A DNA stretch of 64,000 bases from Flavobacterium sp. IB48 (GCF_016405855.1 NZ_JAEFCA010000003.1:306253-370252); one strand, 5' to 3'; numbered from the stretch's first letter, positions 28,776-38,983 are shown. The notes: generated by a model from the letters alone, not told the origin. Program-made: numbers and translations.

Positions 28776-31184
28776 ATGAAAAATATTATACGCAAATTAT
28801 ACCTCCCAATTCTCTTATTTACTTTAAGCCAATTTTCTTTTGCTCAAAAAACAGCAATAAAAGGAACCATCACCGACGGAAAAACCCCTATAGAATTTGT
28901 TGATGTTATTTTAAAAAGTACAGCCGATTCAACAAAAACTGCTAATTATACCACAACAGATGTTTCCGGCAATTTCGCTCTAGAAAATGTAACTTCTGGA
29001 GAATATCTGCTTCAATTTAAATTAATCGGTTTTAAAATAAATACTAAAAAGATAAAATATACAGGCACGGCTATTTCACTCGGCACTATCATTTTGCAAG
29101 AAGATGCAAATCAGCTTAATACTGTAGTTGTAAACTCACAGAAAAAACAGATTCAAAAAACTGCAGAAGGTTTTGTTTTTAATGCGGTTTCAAATATTTC
29201 GCAATCAGGAGGAACAGCAATTGATATGCTAAAAAATATTCCAACAGTTTCGGTTGATGCTGATGATGCCATTTCGTTAAGAGGAAAAACGCCTTTGATT
29301 TTAATCAATGGGAAAAATTCTGCTATTACTGATATGAATCAGATTCCTGCAAGCAGTATTGAAAGCATCGAAATCATTACAAGTCCGACTGCAAAATACG
29401 ATGCTAATGCAGAAAGTGGCATTATCAATATCAAACTTAAAAAGAATAATCTAAACGGAATAAATGGTGCTGCAGTTCTTGGTGGCGGTTTTGGAGCAAA
29501 AGGAAGATTAAGCAGCTCTGCTCTTTTAAATTATAAAAACGACAAATGGAATGTTGGCCTTGCTTACGACAATCGTTTTGCAGGAAGAACAAAAAGTATT
29601 GAAGGTGACCGAACGAACTATTTTATTCAAGACGAACATTATATCCATCAGACTCGAAGTGACCAGCGTACAGAAGGTTTACAAAATCTAAAATTCAATC
29701 TTGATTTTTCTCCAAACGAAAGAAACACTTTCTCTTTTGAAGCACTTGGAAATCTTGAGAACAAAGACAATGAAGAGACTTTAAAAACGAATGTTTATAA
29801 CGATTCAGATGCCTTTTTCTCTGCTAACCAACGCCATTCTTCAGAAATTCAAAAAGCTAAAGCTGCAGAGTTTTCGTTAAATTATGACCGAAAATTTTCT
29901 GATGACAGAAAAAGTTTAAATGCAAACATTACCAGTTCTTTCAATTTTGGCAGAGAAAACACAAATATCGATACCAATAATTACGATGAAAATGGAATAC
30001 TGATTGGTGACACATTTTGGCAAAAAACACATAATTATGGGAAAGAAAATATTTCGAATGCTATTGTAAATCATGCTTTTCCAATTTCAGAAAAATCAAC
30101 CATTGAAACAGGCTATAAAGGAACTTTTAGATTTTTTAATTCTGATTTTCAAACCGCTGATTTAATTAATGGCGATTATGTAGTTAATCCGCTTGCAAGT
30201 AATATTTTTGATTTTAATGAACAAATAAATGCCTTTTATGGACTTTTAAATTCGTACTCTGGTTCAAAAGACAATCAGAAATGGAAATATAATGTCGGAC
30301 TTCGTGCTGAACAAGTTTCAAATAATGGAAAAACAGAAAATGGAAGTGATAATTTTTCTAATCATTATTTAAAACTTTTCCCTTCGGCATCTGTTCAATT
30401 GAATTTGCAATCTGACGAATTTTTAAAATTTGGTTATAGTAAACGTATAAATCGCCCAGATCTAGATGATTTAAATCCTTTTGTTGATATTACCGATGCA
30501 TTAAATCCTCATAGTGGAAATCCTTATTTAAAACCAGAAATTATTCATATTGTAGAATTAAATTATAATAAAGAATGGGATAAATATTCGCTTTCTGGAA
30601 ATGCCTTTTATAGAAATGCTAACAATACCATAAGACAATATTCCACATTGCAAGATAATGGAGTTGTTTTATTACAGCCTCAGAACATTGGAAACATGGT
30701 TACGTATGGAGTTGAAGGTATTTTTAGCCTAAAACCATTCTCTTTTTATGATGCCAATATTAGTTTAACGGCTTTTCAGCAAAACATTAGTGCAACCAAT
30801 TTACCACAATCTGAAGATGTTGTCAATAGTGCATTCAGTTGGTACGGAAAAGTGATCAATAACTTTGTGCCGTGGAAAGATGGAAAACTACAAATTATAG
30901 GAAACTACAATTCTGCTGTTGCAACTCCACAAGGAAAAAGAATCCCGATTTACAATGTTGATATGGGATTTCAGCAAAAATTAGGAAAAGGAAATGCACG
31001 ATTAGGCTTAGTTGTAACCGATATGTTTAACACATTAGAAAGCGGTTATAAAAACAATACTTTATTATTTAAAAGCAATAGAACTTCAAAATCTGATACA
31101 AGAGCTTTAATGATAACGTTTGCTTATACCTTTAGATCAGATTTCAAAGAAAAATTACTAGAAAATCAGTTTTCGACGGAGTAA
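28776..31184 (+). CDS. Outer-membrane beta-barrel receptor-like protein with carboxypeptidase-regulatory domain
   Basis: An 802-residue protein with a signal peptide (residues 1-24, ending FSFAQ), a CarboxypepD_reg-like Ig domain (about 28-110), a plug-like domain (LKNIPTVSVDADDAISLRGK region, ~130-225) and a long beta-barrel rich in alternating aromatics. It belongs to the TonB-receptor-like outer membrane beta-barrel group common in Bacteroidota. No adjacent SusD partner or regulator is present, so the substrate is unknown. Proximity to the hydrogenase operon is probably incidental, as a strong terminator separates them. Confidence 0.85.
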   Translation: MKNIIRKLYLPILLFTLSQFSFAQKTAIKGTITDGKTPIEFVDVILKSTADSTKTANYTTTDVSGNFALENVTSGEYLLQFKLIGFKINTKKIKYTGTAISLGTIILQEDANQLNTVVVNSQKKQIQKTAEGFVFNAVSNISQSGGTAIDMLKNIPTVSVDADDAISLRGKTPLILINGKNSAITDMNQIPASSIESIEIITSPTAKYDANAESGIINIKLKKNNLNGINGAAVLGGGFGAKGRLSSSALLNYKNDKWNVGLAYDNRFAGRTKSIEGDRTNYFIQDEHYIHQTRSDQRTEGLQNLKFNLDFSPNERNTFSFEALGNLENKDNEETLKTNVYNDSDAFFSANQRHSSEIQKAKAAEFSLNYDRKFSDDRKSLNANITSSFNFGRENTNIDTNNYDENGILIGDTFWQKTHNYGKENISNAIVNHAFPISEKSTIETGYKGTFRFFNSDFQTADLINGDYVVNPLASNIFDFNEQINAFYGLLNSYSGSKDNQKWKYNVGLRAEQVSNNGKTENGSDNFSNHYLKLFPSASVQLNLQSDEFLKFGYSKRINRPDLDDLNPFVDITDALNPHSGNPYLKPEIIHIVELNYNKEWDKYSLSGNAFYRNANNTIRQYSTLQDNGVVLLQPQNIGNMVTYGVEGIFSLKPFSFYDANISLTAFQQNISATNLPQSEDVVNSAFSWYGKVINNFVPWKDGKLQIIGNYNSAVATPQGKRIPIYNVDMGFQQKLGKGNARLGLVVTDMFNTLESGYKNNTLLFKSNRTSKSDTRALMITFAYTFRSDFKEKLLENQFSTE

Positions 31185-31328
31185 AAACTGACATAGAATC
31201 ATAAAAAAAGAAAAATTTCATTCTTGTATTTTTAAGCTATTATTCTATTGAAAAATTGAATTATATTCGCCAAAAGAAATCAGCTCGACAGATTTTTTAA
31301 GCCCGAAAAACACTTAATCCTACATAGA

Positions 31329-31760
31329 ATGAAATTTTTACATTTATTAGTGGTCACACTATTTTTTACTGCCTTTCAATCGTATTCACAAGTACACGTT
31401 GATCAGATCATCCATAATTCTAAAGAACGTTACATTACCACAACTATTGGTTATCCAGTTCCAGGAACTTTTGCACCTTTGAACCAAAAAGAGCCTATTA
31501 CAGTTTTAAATCCAGACGGAACAGGTTTTATTCAGGCCGAAGATTTAAGCAAACAAAAAATAAACTGGGGAATAGAATGCACAGAAGAAGGTGTTCCTGT
31601 TTTTAAAGAAGGATTCAACAGTGCAACTTATACATTTTGGTACAGACCAAATGACAGTGAAGAATGGTATTACTCTCAATTCTCTATTCATTTTGCCAAA
31701 AAGAAAATGTTTTTAATGGGCGAAAGAGTAAAAACTTACGAAGATTATAACGTGCAATAA
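31329..31760 (+). CDS. Small secreted protein, unknown function
   Basis: A 143-residue protein with a clear signal peptide (residues 1-20, FQSYSQ). The mature part contains several Trp/Tyr-rich strands (YTFWYRPNDSEEWYYSQFSIHF, ~105-126) suggesting a beta fold. I do not recognise a family. It stands alone with 140-180 nt on each side. Confidence 0.7.
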   Translation: MKFLHLLVVTLFFTAFQSYSQVHVDQIIHNSKERYITTTIGYPVPGTFAPLNQKEPITVLNPDGTGFIQAEDLSKQKINWGIECTEEGVPVFKEGFNSATYTFWYRPNDSEEWYYSQFSIHFAKKKMFLMGERVKTYEDYNVQ

Positions 31761-31936
31761 CTTTCAAAAGCATCTTCAAATTAAATTTTTCTTGATTTTT
31801 TGGAAATTTCACGGCGAAAAAGAAAACGTTTTCGTTGATTTTTAATAGTCTCTATAAATTTTCCCATTAAATTTTATAAAACTGAAAATCATACCCAAAT
31901 TTTATTTAATTTGCAATAAAATTCAATATATTAAAC

Positions 31937-33715
31937 ATGGTTTCAATCACACGCCTTTTTGATTTTCCCTATTATCAACAAGAAACTTACAACCTTCCAG
32001 TTGCTCTTGCAACCAAAAAAAATGGAGTCTGGGAAAAAACATCTAGCCAAGAATATATTGCAAAAGCAAATGCTGTTTCGAGAGCATTATTGCGTATGGG
32101 CGTTCAGAAAGATGATAAAATCGCATTAATTACTTCGAACAACAGAACGGAGTGGAATATAATGGATATTGGTATTTTGCAGACTGGTGCTCAAAATGTT
32201 CCTATTTATCCAACTATCGCAGAAGAAGATTACGAATATATTTTAAACCATAGCGGTAGCATTTACTGTTTTGTTTCTGATGAAGAAGTATTACAGAAAG
32301 TAAATGCCATAAAAGCAAATGTGCCAACTTTAAAAGAGGTGTATTCCTTTAATGAAATTGCAGGTTGCAAACACTGGACAGATTTACTTGCACTTGGTGA
32401 AGACGAAAGCAATCAAAGCGAAGTCGAAGCTAGAAAAGACAGCATCAAAACAGATGATTTAGCTACTATTATCTACACTTCTGGAACAACAGGAAGACCA
32501 AAAGGAGTTATGCTTTCGCACAAAAATATTGTGTCAAATGTTTTGGACAGTGCGCCAAGAATTCCGTTTGATCCAGGGAAAAGCACTGCATTAAGCTTCT
32601 TGCCTATTTGCCATATTTTTGAAAGAATGATTTTGTACATCTATCAATATTATGGTGTTTCAGTTTATTTTGGAGAATCGATCGATAAAATCAGTGACAA
32701 CTTAAAAGAAGTTCGTCCAACTGTCATTACAGCTGTACCAAGACTTTTAGAAAAAGTTTACGATAAAATTTATGCTAAAGGAGCCGAATTAACTGGCATC
32801 AAGAAAAAACTGTTTTTCTGGGCTATTGATTTAGGCTTAAAATACGAACCATACGGAGCTAACGGATTCTGGTATGAGTTCCAATTAAAAATTGCTCGCA
32901 AACTAATTTTTAGCAAATGGAAAGAAGGTTTGGGAGGAAATCTAGATTTAATGGTTTCTGGAAGTGCCGCTTTGCAACCACGTTTAACGAGAGTTTTTGC
33001 TGCTGCAGAAATTCCAGTTATGGAAGGTTACGGTTTATCTGAAACATCACCTGTAATTGCAGTTAACGATCAAAGAAACAGAGGTTTTAAAATTGGAACT
33101 GTTGGAAAACCAATTCGTAACCTTGAAGTTAAAATTGCTGAAGACGGAGAAATTTTATTAAAAGGACCAAACGTAATGTTAGGTTATTATAAAGATCCTG
33201 AAAAAACGGCCGAAGCAATTATCGATGGTTATTTCCATACAGGAGATATTGGAGAAATTGATAGTGAAGGTTTCTTGAAAATTACAGATCGTAAAAAAGA
33301 AATGTTCAAAACTTCTGGAGGTAAATATATCGCTCCGCAAATGATTGAAAATGCCATGAAACAATCTCGATTTATTGAGCAGATTATGGTTATTGGTGAA
33401 GGTGAAAAAATGCCCGCAGCCTTTATTCAACCCAACTTTGAATTTGTAAAAGAGTGGGCTAAAATTCATAAAATTACTTTAGGAAGTACAGATGCTGAAA
33501 TTTCTTCAAATCCAGATGTTATTAAACGAATTGATGAAGAAGTAGAAAACATCAACAAAAAATTTGGTCACTGGGAACAAGTGAAACGCATTGAGCTAAC
33601 TCCAGATGTTTGGTCAATCGATGGCGGACAACTTACTCCTACCTTAAAATTGAAACGAAAAATTATTAAAGAGATTTACAAAGACCTTTATGCTAAAATC
33701 TACGGAAACAATTAA
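31937..33715 (+). CDS. Long-chain acyl-CoA synthetase
   Basis: A 592-residue AMP-forming enzyme that activates fatty acids to acyl-CoA. Motifs: YTSGTTGRPKGVMLSH (P-loop, about residues 182-197), YGLSETSP (~360), the FHTGDIGEID hinge region and a C-terminal catalytic Lys in a TPTLKLKR segment. The size and the GSAALQP motif fit the FadD/FAA bacterial long-chain subgroup. It may feed beta-oxidation (fadB/fadA at 61-64 kb) or phospholipid synthesis. Monocistronic with its own terminator. Confidence 0.93.
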   Translation: MVSITRLFDFPYYQQETYNLPVALATKKNGVWEKTSSQEYIAKANAVSRALLRMGVQKDDKIALITSNNRTEWNIMDIGILQTGAQNVPIYPTIAEEDYEYILNHSGSIYCFVSDEEVLQKVNAIKANVPTLKEVYSFNEIAGCKHWTDLLALGEDESNQSEVEARKDSIKTDDLATIIYTSGTTGRPKGVMLSHKNIVSNVLDSAPRIPFDPGKSTALSFLPICHIFERMILYIYQYYGVSVYFGESIDKISDNLKEVRPTVITAVPRLLEKVYDKIYAKGAELTGIKKKLFFWAIDLGLKYEPYGANGFWYEFQLKIARKLIFSKWKEGLGGNLDLMVSGSAALQPRLTRVFAAAEIPVMEGYGLSETSPVIAVNDQRNRGFKIGTVGKPIRNLEVKIAEDGEILLKGPNVMLGYYKDPEKTAEAIIDGYFHTGDIGEIDSEGFLKITDRKKEMFKTSGGKYIAPQMIENAMKQSRFIEQIMVIGEGEKMPAAFIQPNFEFVKEWAKIHKITLGSTDAEISSNPDVIKRIDEEVENINKKFGHWEQVKRIELTPDVWSIDGGQLTPTLKLKRKIIKEIYKDLYAKIYGNN

Positions 33716-33743
33716 TAAATCAAAATAATATAACCAAAGCGAA

Positions 33744-33773
33744 AAGGCCGTCTCAATGAGATGGCCTTTTTTT
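33744..33773 (+). terminator. Terminator of the acyl-CoA synthetase gene
   Basis: Stem AGGCCGTCTC/GAGATGGCCT (one G-T pair) with a short AAT loop and a T-run, 30 nt after the stop. Confidence 0.9.
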
Positions 33774-33836
33774 AGTTTTGAATATTTTTTTGTCTGAATA
33801 TTTTTTAACTATTTTTAATCTACTAAAAATAAAATA

Positions 33837-34691
33837 ATGAAAGAATATATCGACAATATAAATTGGTCACAAGTTTGGGAGTTTTCAAAACAATTTATCC
33901 TGCCTAACATCGGTTGGTTTATACTCTGGATTGTTTTATTTATTGTTCTCGGGATTATTTTAGGCATTCTTTTCAATGTATTTTTATATCGAAAAAATTT
34001 CTTTTACCGCGACAAAAAATATTACAACTGGTTTGCCAAACTCTGGATTCCGTATTTCCTAATTGTCATTCTCTATTTTATGACAATGATTGGCTTGTTC
34101 TACGGAACGCATTCTATTTTACGCAGCGAAAACAAGAACATTGCCGCTAAGATTTATTCTAACACTTTTGGAACCACATTTTCATCTGAAAAAGAGAAAA
34201 AAGATTTTTTGCATGCTTTGCAATTGCTTTCAAATTCTTCAGAAGATGCCAGTAAAACGTTTACTAAAGCATTTGCATCTTATATCAAACAAAACAATAG
34301 TGGTTTAAGCACTTTAGATAACTTCAAAAATTCTTCGACTTCTTACTTGCTTGAAAAATACGAATCGGATGTTTACAGTGCTTGCGTCTACGGATTTATG
34401 AAGGCCGTCGACAAAAAAGCCGACATGAAAAATGTAAAAGACATTAATTATGTCGATTTTAAAGCTACTTTGGCAAAACTAGATCAGATTGAACCTCAAA
34501 AGATTGAACTCTCCTTACAATCAGAAATGGGGCGAAAATTACAATCGGTACAGAACTTTATTTTTTATGGAATTCTAAAACACGAATTGATTTTTTTTCT
34601 GTTTTTTCTTTTGATTCCGTTTGTTGAACTTCTCATTTATATCAAATTTGTAAAAGCACCAAAAACAACTCAAAATACAGTTGCTGTTTAA
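33837..34691 (+). CDS. Membrane protein of unknown function
   Basis: A 284-residue protein with two N-terminal membrane helices (about 25-50 and 72-95), a soluble region of ~150 residues rich in Lys/Ser, and a C-terminal helix (~245-270). No recognised motif. It is bracketed by terminators on both sides and therefore a single-gene unit. Confidence 0.7.
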   Translation: MKEYIDNINWSQVWEFSKQFILPNIGWFILWIVLFIVLGIILGILFNVFLYRKNFFYRDKKYYNWFAKLWIPYFLIVILYFMTMIGLFYGTHSILRSENKNIAAKIYSNTFGTTFSSEKEKKDFLHALQLLSNSSEDASKTFTKAFASYIKQNNSGLSTLDNFKNSSTSYLLEKYESDVYSACVYGFMKAVDKKADMKNVKDINYVDFKATLAKLDQIEPQKIELSLQSEMGRKLQSVQNFIFYGILKHELIFFLFFLLIPFVELLIYIKFVKAPKTTQNTVAV

Positions 34692-34710
34692 TTGATAAAG
34701 ATTTTGTTCT

Positions 34711-34741
34711 AAAGGCTATCTCAATAGGATAGCCTTTTTTA
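34711..34741 (+). terminator. Terminator
   Basis: Stem AAGGCTATC/GATAGCCTT with loop TCAATAG and a T-run, 20 nt after the membrane protein gene. Confidence 0.9.
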
Positions 34742-34828
34742 GTATCAAAAAAAACGGGTATTTTTACTTTAACCCCAAAATTATAATTCCCGTATTTTTA
34801 TGTTTTCATTCAACTAAAATTGAAAAGT

Positions 34829-35743
34829 ATGCCTTGGACAATTCTCGAACAATTATGGAACCGTGCTGTAAATCCAGAAAACACGAATCCAGATCTTACC
34901 AATTGGGACAACGAAATTAAAACATTGTACCAATTAGGTATTGCCATGGAAGATACTTTATTCTTTTTATATTCTGAAAAACCAGATTTTGAAACTTTCA
35001 AGACATGGATTAATAACAGAAAACGAAATGCTGCCTCAGAAATAGAGGATTTAATAGAAAATGTATTGTCTGAAGAAGATCTTCAATTTTGGAATGAGAA
35101 CGGTTATATAGTAGTTAAAAATGCCATTTCTAAAGAAGATTGCCGAGCCACACAAAACGCAATTTGGGATTATTTAGAAATGGATCCAAATCAAAAAGAA
35201 AGCTGGTACAAACGTCATGAAAAACAAAAAGGATTGATGCTTAATTTTTCGGATCACGAAACTTTAAATCGTAACCGTTTTTCGCCAAGAATAAAAAAAG
35301 CTTACGAACAGCTTTACACAACCAATAAAATTTACAAAACTATTGATAAAGTAAGTTTTAATCCTCCGGAAACAGAACATTTCACTTTTCTTGGAAGTCC
35401 GTTGCACTGGGATATGAGTTTAAAAAAACCGCTTACTTATAGCCTTCAAGGTTTACTGTATTTAACCGAATGCGGAGAAAATGATGGCGCTTTTCATTGT
35501 GTTCCTGGTTTTCATAACCAGATTAATGAATGGCTCGATCAACTTGCACCGAATGAAAATGCTAGAGAAAAAGCTTTAAAAACTTTACAGCCAAAACCAA
35601 TTACAGGAGATTCCGGTGATTTTATAATCTGGCATAATGCACTGCCGCATTGCGCAACACCCAACAAAGGAGAAAATCCAAGAATGGTGCAATATCTTAC
35701 TTATCTTCCAGATGATTACAATGCTACAGGAGAATGGATTTAA
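34829..35743 (+). CDS. Phytanoyl-CoA dioxygenase (PhyH) family protein
   Basis: A ~304-residue Fe(II)/2-oxoglutarate-type dioxygenase. The metal site is visible as HWD in SPLHWDMSL and a distal His in DFIIWHNALPHCATPN. The ATG at 34829 is preferred over a TTG three codons earlier. The N-terminal ~85 residues are helical and not part of the core fold. The substrate is unknown; PhyH relatives hydroxylate lipids or secondary metabolites. It is the last ordinary gene before the RNA island. Confidence 0.85.
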   Translation: MPWTILEQLWNRAVNPENTNPDLTNWDNEIKTLYQLGIAMEDTLFFLYSEKPDFETFKTWINNRKRNAASEIEDLIENVLSEEDLQFWNENGYIVVKNAISKEDCRATQNAIWDYLEMDPNQKESWYKRHEKQKGLMLNFSDHETLNRNRFSPRIKKAYEQLYTTNKIYKTIDKVSFNPPETEHFTFLGSPLHWDMSLKKPLTYSLQGLLYLTECGENDGAFHCVPGFHNQINEWLDQLAPNENAREKALKTLQPKPITGDSGDFIIWHNALPHCATPNKGENPRMVQYLTYLPDDYNATGEWI

Positions 35744-35852
35744 TTTATTTATAGCAATTGTAGAAAATGCAAAAAACTGCAAATACAACGATTTACAGTT
35801 TTCTGCAGTTATCAGCTATCCTTTTTAATAACTGCGATTAACAAATTAAATT

Positions 35853-36398
35853 CTAATTTTTAAGGCACCAATTCAAAATCTTTGCGATGTTTTTGGCATC
35901 GTCAATTCCGCGGTGATGTGTTCCTTCTAACGGAATATTAAGCAATGCAAGCGCACCATTCATTCCTGTTGGTTTAACCAAGCCAAACTTTTCGGCAAAA
36001 TGCTCTTTTACATTGATATGCTCCTCTCCCATTGGATACGAAACACCAAACGATTTACATTGTTTTTTCAGCATATTTAAATCGTACTGACCGTAACTTG
36101 CCCAAGTATACAAATCAGGATTATACTCGTCAATAAGCTCATTGATGGCATCTTCGAAACTAACTCCGTTCTTATCAAGTAAATCCTGAGTGATGGTGGT
36201 TAATTCCGTACAAAACAAACTAACGGTTGAACGTTGTGGCTTTACTAATATTCCTTTATTCTTCGAAATTGCTCCTGTTTCTGTGTCTAATACAGCTAAA
36301 CCAATTTCAATAATTTCATTTTGCTGTCCGCTCGGGACAGCACCTTGCCAACATGTGGCTTCTAAATCGATAATAATAATTTTATCTGTAGTTTTCAT
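35853..36398 (-). CDS. ERI-1/KapD-like DEDDh 3'-5' exonuclease (paralogue 1)
   Basis: A 181-residue exonuclease with the DEDD site: Asp11 and Glu13 in IIIDLEATCW, Asp in TWASYGQYDL and His/Asp in HHRGIDDAKN. The DLEATCW form is characteristic of the ERI-1/3'hExo/KapD branch, whose known members trim 3' ends of structured RNAs; the RNA specificity here is inferred. I choose the ATG at 36398; an upstream one at 36452 runs back into the phosphoesterase gene. It is last in a minus-strand series starting at the tRNA-like elements near 39.4 kb. A paralogue lies at 40526-41074. Confidence 0.88.
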   Translation of the reverse strand: MKTTDKIIIIDLEATCWQGAVPSGQQNEIIEIGLAVLDTETGAISKNKGILVKPQRSTVSLFCTELTTITQDLLDKNGVSFEDAINELIDEYNPDLYTWASYGQYDLNMLKKQCKSFGVSYPMGEEHINVKEHFAEKFGLVKPTGMNGALALLNIPLEGTHHRGIDDAKNIAKILNWCLKN

Positions 36399-36418
36399 TT
36401 TTTTAATTTTTAAAAATT

Positions 36419-36985
36419 TTACAATTCTCTGTCTCCAAAAGGAGCTTTCCAATCTTTCTTTAAAATAATGGCTTTTACCTCATCATAAGAAAGAGGTTCA
36501 TAATTGTGGCAGTCAACACCAACATCAAACGATCGAGAAGTTTCATCATCAAACAAATGACCATGAGAGTGACCGTATAAATGCCATGTTCCTCTAAAAG
36601 AACTTCTCCATACTTTCATTGCGTAGTGAAACAAGATTATTTTCTGCCTTCCGTTTGGTGTATCTGCATCTTCAACACTTAATTCATAATAATCTTTAAT
36701 CCATTCAAATCGTTTTGCATAACTCAATGCCGATTTATCGTGATTGCCTTTTACAAGAAAAATAGAACCATTTAATTGGTCTAAAATTTCTTTTGTTCGT
36801 TCTGGTCTTGCCAGCGAAATATCTCCTAAGTGATAGACAATGTCTCGCGGACTCACCTTTTCATTCCAACGTTTAATGAGTTCCTGATCCATCTCTTCTA
36901 TCGAGGCAAAAGGCCGTTCACTAAACCTAATTATATTCGTGTGACCAAAATGATGATCAGACGTAAAAAATATTTTTTGATTCAT
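36419..36985 (-). CDS. Calcineurin-like metallophosphoesterase
   Basis: A 188-residue minimal metallophosphoesterase: DHHFGH near residues 10-15, GD in YHLGDIS, GNHDKS, and GHSHGH near 143. Such small enzymes act on phosphomono- or diesters, including nucleic-acid ends. In this neighbourhood a role in removing 2',3'-cyclic or terminal phosphates before ligation is an attractive inference, not shown by sequence. A decayed copy of its 5' half lies at 37640-37830. Confidence 0.88.
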   Translation of the reverse strand: MNQKIFFTSDHHFGHTNIIRFSERPFASIEEMDQELIKRWNEKVSPRDIVYHLGDISLARPERTKEILDQLNGSIFLVKGNHDKSALSYAKRFEWIKDYYELSVEDADTPNGRQKIILFHYAMKVWRSSFRGTWHLYGHSHGHLFDDETSRSFDVGVDCHNYEPLSYDEVKAIILKKDWKAPFGDREL

Positions 36986-37058
36986 TAATTTTTTAAATTT
37001 TTAATTTGAAACCACCAATTTTATATTGATGGTTTCTGTTGTATTTTCTCTGTTTTTA

Positions 37059-37562
37059 TCAGAAAAACATGCTTTTAATATCTAAAAAGAAACTTCTTTT
37101 CTTAGACTTTTTTTCAGGCTTTTCTCTTTTTTCAGAGTTCTTTTTTTCAAAAGCAGCTTTAGCTTTCTCAAGCTTTTTTACTGGTTTTGTTTCTTCTTTT
37201 TTAGAAGTTTCATAAAACTTTTTGAATGGACGTGGCTCAAAATCAAGCAAAATAGCTGCCATGTTTATAGCATCAATATTTGATGGATCTGTTTCTCCTT
37301 TTAAGAACGTTTCGATAGGACGGAATTTATCTTTCTTTTCCTTAAACTTGTTCTTTTTGGTATGATCGAAATCTAAGCCCAGAAGATTCTTGAAAACATT
37401 CAAATCATCTTGAGTTGGGTTATTCTCGAAAATAAGCCAGCACAAATCACGAAGTTTACCACGAGAAGGCTTGTACAAATAATCAAAGTATTGACCGCCT
37501 TTTTCTGTCTCGTATTTATTTCTAATTGCTTTTTTATATTTTTCTAGTGTATTGTTTTGCAT
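37059..37562 (-). CDS. Basic protein of unknown function in the RNA island
   Basis: A 167-residue protein with a predicted globular N-terminal part (about 1-110) and a strongly Lys/Glu-rich, low-complexity C-terminal tail that ends RSFFLDIKSMFF. No recognised family. The ATG at 37562 is used; an in-frame TTG six codons upstream is less likely. The charged tail could bind nucleic acid, which is only a guess. It lies between the phosphoesterase and its decayed copy. Confidence 0.75.
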   Translation of the reverse strand: MQNNTLEKYKKAIRNKYETEKGGQYFDYLYKPSRGKLRDLCWLIFENNPTQDDLNVFKNLLGLDFDHTKKNKFKEKKDKFRPIETFLKGETDPSNIDAINMAAILLDFEPRPFKKFYETSKKEETKPVKKLEKAKAAFEKKNSEKREKPEKKSKKRSFFLDIKSMFF

Positions 37563-37639
37563 GGTATTTTTCTTTTGCAATTCTTGGGAATCTCAGGAAA
37601 TTGAAGGCTTTTCTGGGAAATCCAATATCACAAAAGTTC

Positions 37640-37830
37640 AAAAGCACGCTTGCTTTACTAGAGAAATATCTCTAAATGATATATATGGTTTCCCGAAAAT
37701 TTACCTTTTCATTCCATAGGCTAATGCATTCTAAATCTGCTTCTATAATCGAGGCAAACGAAGATTCACTAAACTCCACTGTATCTGTCTGACCTTTATG
37801 GGCCGACCCAAATCCTATTTCTTGATTCAT
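37640..37830 (-). pseudogene. Decayed 5' fragment of the metallophosphoesterase gene
   Basis: Translation from 37830 gives MNQEIGFGSAHK..., clearly alignable to MNQKIFFTSDHH... of the intact gene at 36985, with about half the residues identical over 52 positions (shared FASI and WNEKV blocks). The metal-binding Asp and second His are lost, and one G is missing where the intact copy reads TTAGGAG (here TTTAGAG). Similarity continues out of frame for ~30 nt and then stops. It is a partial gene duplication now non-functional. Confidence 0.8.
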
Positions 37831-37885
37831 CCTTAAATTTTTATTATTAAACTTAAACAATCAACATTTACTGCCAATGGTTCTT

Positions 37886-38983
37886 TTACTTTACGAAGAT
37901 TTCTTTTAATTGACCAATTACGTTTCCGCCGCCAGAAATAGTGATTTCACCAATTTTATCTGCGATTTTTTCAACGTATTCCATCTCTTTCAACTTCCAC
38001 AACATTTCGTTTTCTTCCATCAGCTTTGCTGTGTTAAGCAAACTTCTTGTTGCAGCAGTTTCTTCTCTTCTCATAATGCTGTTGGCTTGCGCTTTTTTCT
38101 CCGCAACCAAAACCTGATTCATGATTTCTTTCATATCTCCTGGAAGAATTACATCTCTTATTCCAGCATCAGAAATTTTCAAACCTAAATCTTCGATTTT
38201 AGTTTTTGCTTCTTCTAAAATAGCTTCGGCAATAGCATCTTTTTTAGTTAACAATTCATCTAAAGTCAAGCTTCCAACAAAAGCTCTTAAAGCCAATTGC
38301 ATTGCTACATACAATTGTTTTTCAAAATCTTTATTTTCAGTCAAAGCTTTCATGATATCAACTACTTGGTATCTCACAAAAAAGTTAATTCTCAATCCTG
38401 CTTTATCTTTAGTCAACAATTCTTGGCCGGAAATCTCCAATTGCTGCTGTCTTGTATCGACAGTTTTTACTTCGATTGTAATGGCGTTATTCCAGAAATA
38501 ATGTGTTCCAGATTTCAATTCTTTCACAAAAGTTCCATTCACAAATAACAAAGCCTTGTCGTTGCTTGCCACAATGAATTTTCTTGTAAAGTATCTCATC
38601 TTAACATTTTCCAATAAGTTTACTGGAATATTTTCTGTGATTTCAATCTTAGACAAATCTGCTTTAATGAATTCATTTTTTACAACTCCTTTCCAAAAAG
38701 CATATTTTCCTGGCGTTAAAACTTCTTTGAAATTTCCTTTTACGAATTGTAATACAATTTCGTTATCGGCAACCTCAACAACTTCCAAAAGAGATACTAA
38801 CACTTCATTTTGCAATAAAATATCCAACTCAAAAGGAGCCTGAAAAGATCCATTTAGATCATAAATCATAATGTTTTTATTTCCAAAAATCCAGTGTAAT
38901 CCTTCTTCTAAGACTTTTTCTAATTTTCTATTTTCGAACACCAAGCCCACTTGGTAAGTCTCGATTTTAATTCTTTTTATCAT
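37886..38983 (-). CDS. Slipin/SPFH (band 7) family protein
   Basis: A 365-residue SPFH-domain protein without the usual N-terminal membrane helix. The core includes VDTRQQQLEISGQELLTKDK (about 195-214), typical of slipins, then the LTLDELLTKKDAIAEAI segment and a helical, coiled-coil-prone C-terminus with EKKAQANSIMRREETAATRSLLNTA. SPFH proteins oligomerise into rings or scaffolds. It is the first protein gene downstream of the tRNA-like elements at 39.4 kb and of the operator-promoter at 39683-39720, so it probably belongs to that regulon. Confidence 0.87.
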   Translation of the reverse strand: MIKRIKIETYQVGLVFENRKLEKVLEEGLHWIFGNKNIMIYDLNGSFQAPFELDILLQNEVLVSLLEVVEVADNEIVLQFVKGNFKEVLTPGKYAFWKGVVKNEFIKADLSKIEITENIPVNLLENVKMRYFTRKFIVASNDKALLFVNGTFVKELKSGTHYFWNNAITIEVKTVDTRQQQLEISGQELLTKDKAGLRINFFVRYQVVDIMKALTENKDFEKQLYVAMQLALRAFVGSLTLDELLTKKDAIAEAILEEAKTKIEDLGLKISDAGIRDVILPGDMKEIMNQVLVAEKKAQANSIMRREETAATRSLLNTAKLMEENEMLWKLKEMEYVEKIADKIGEITISGGGNVIGQLKEIFVK

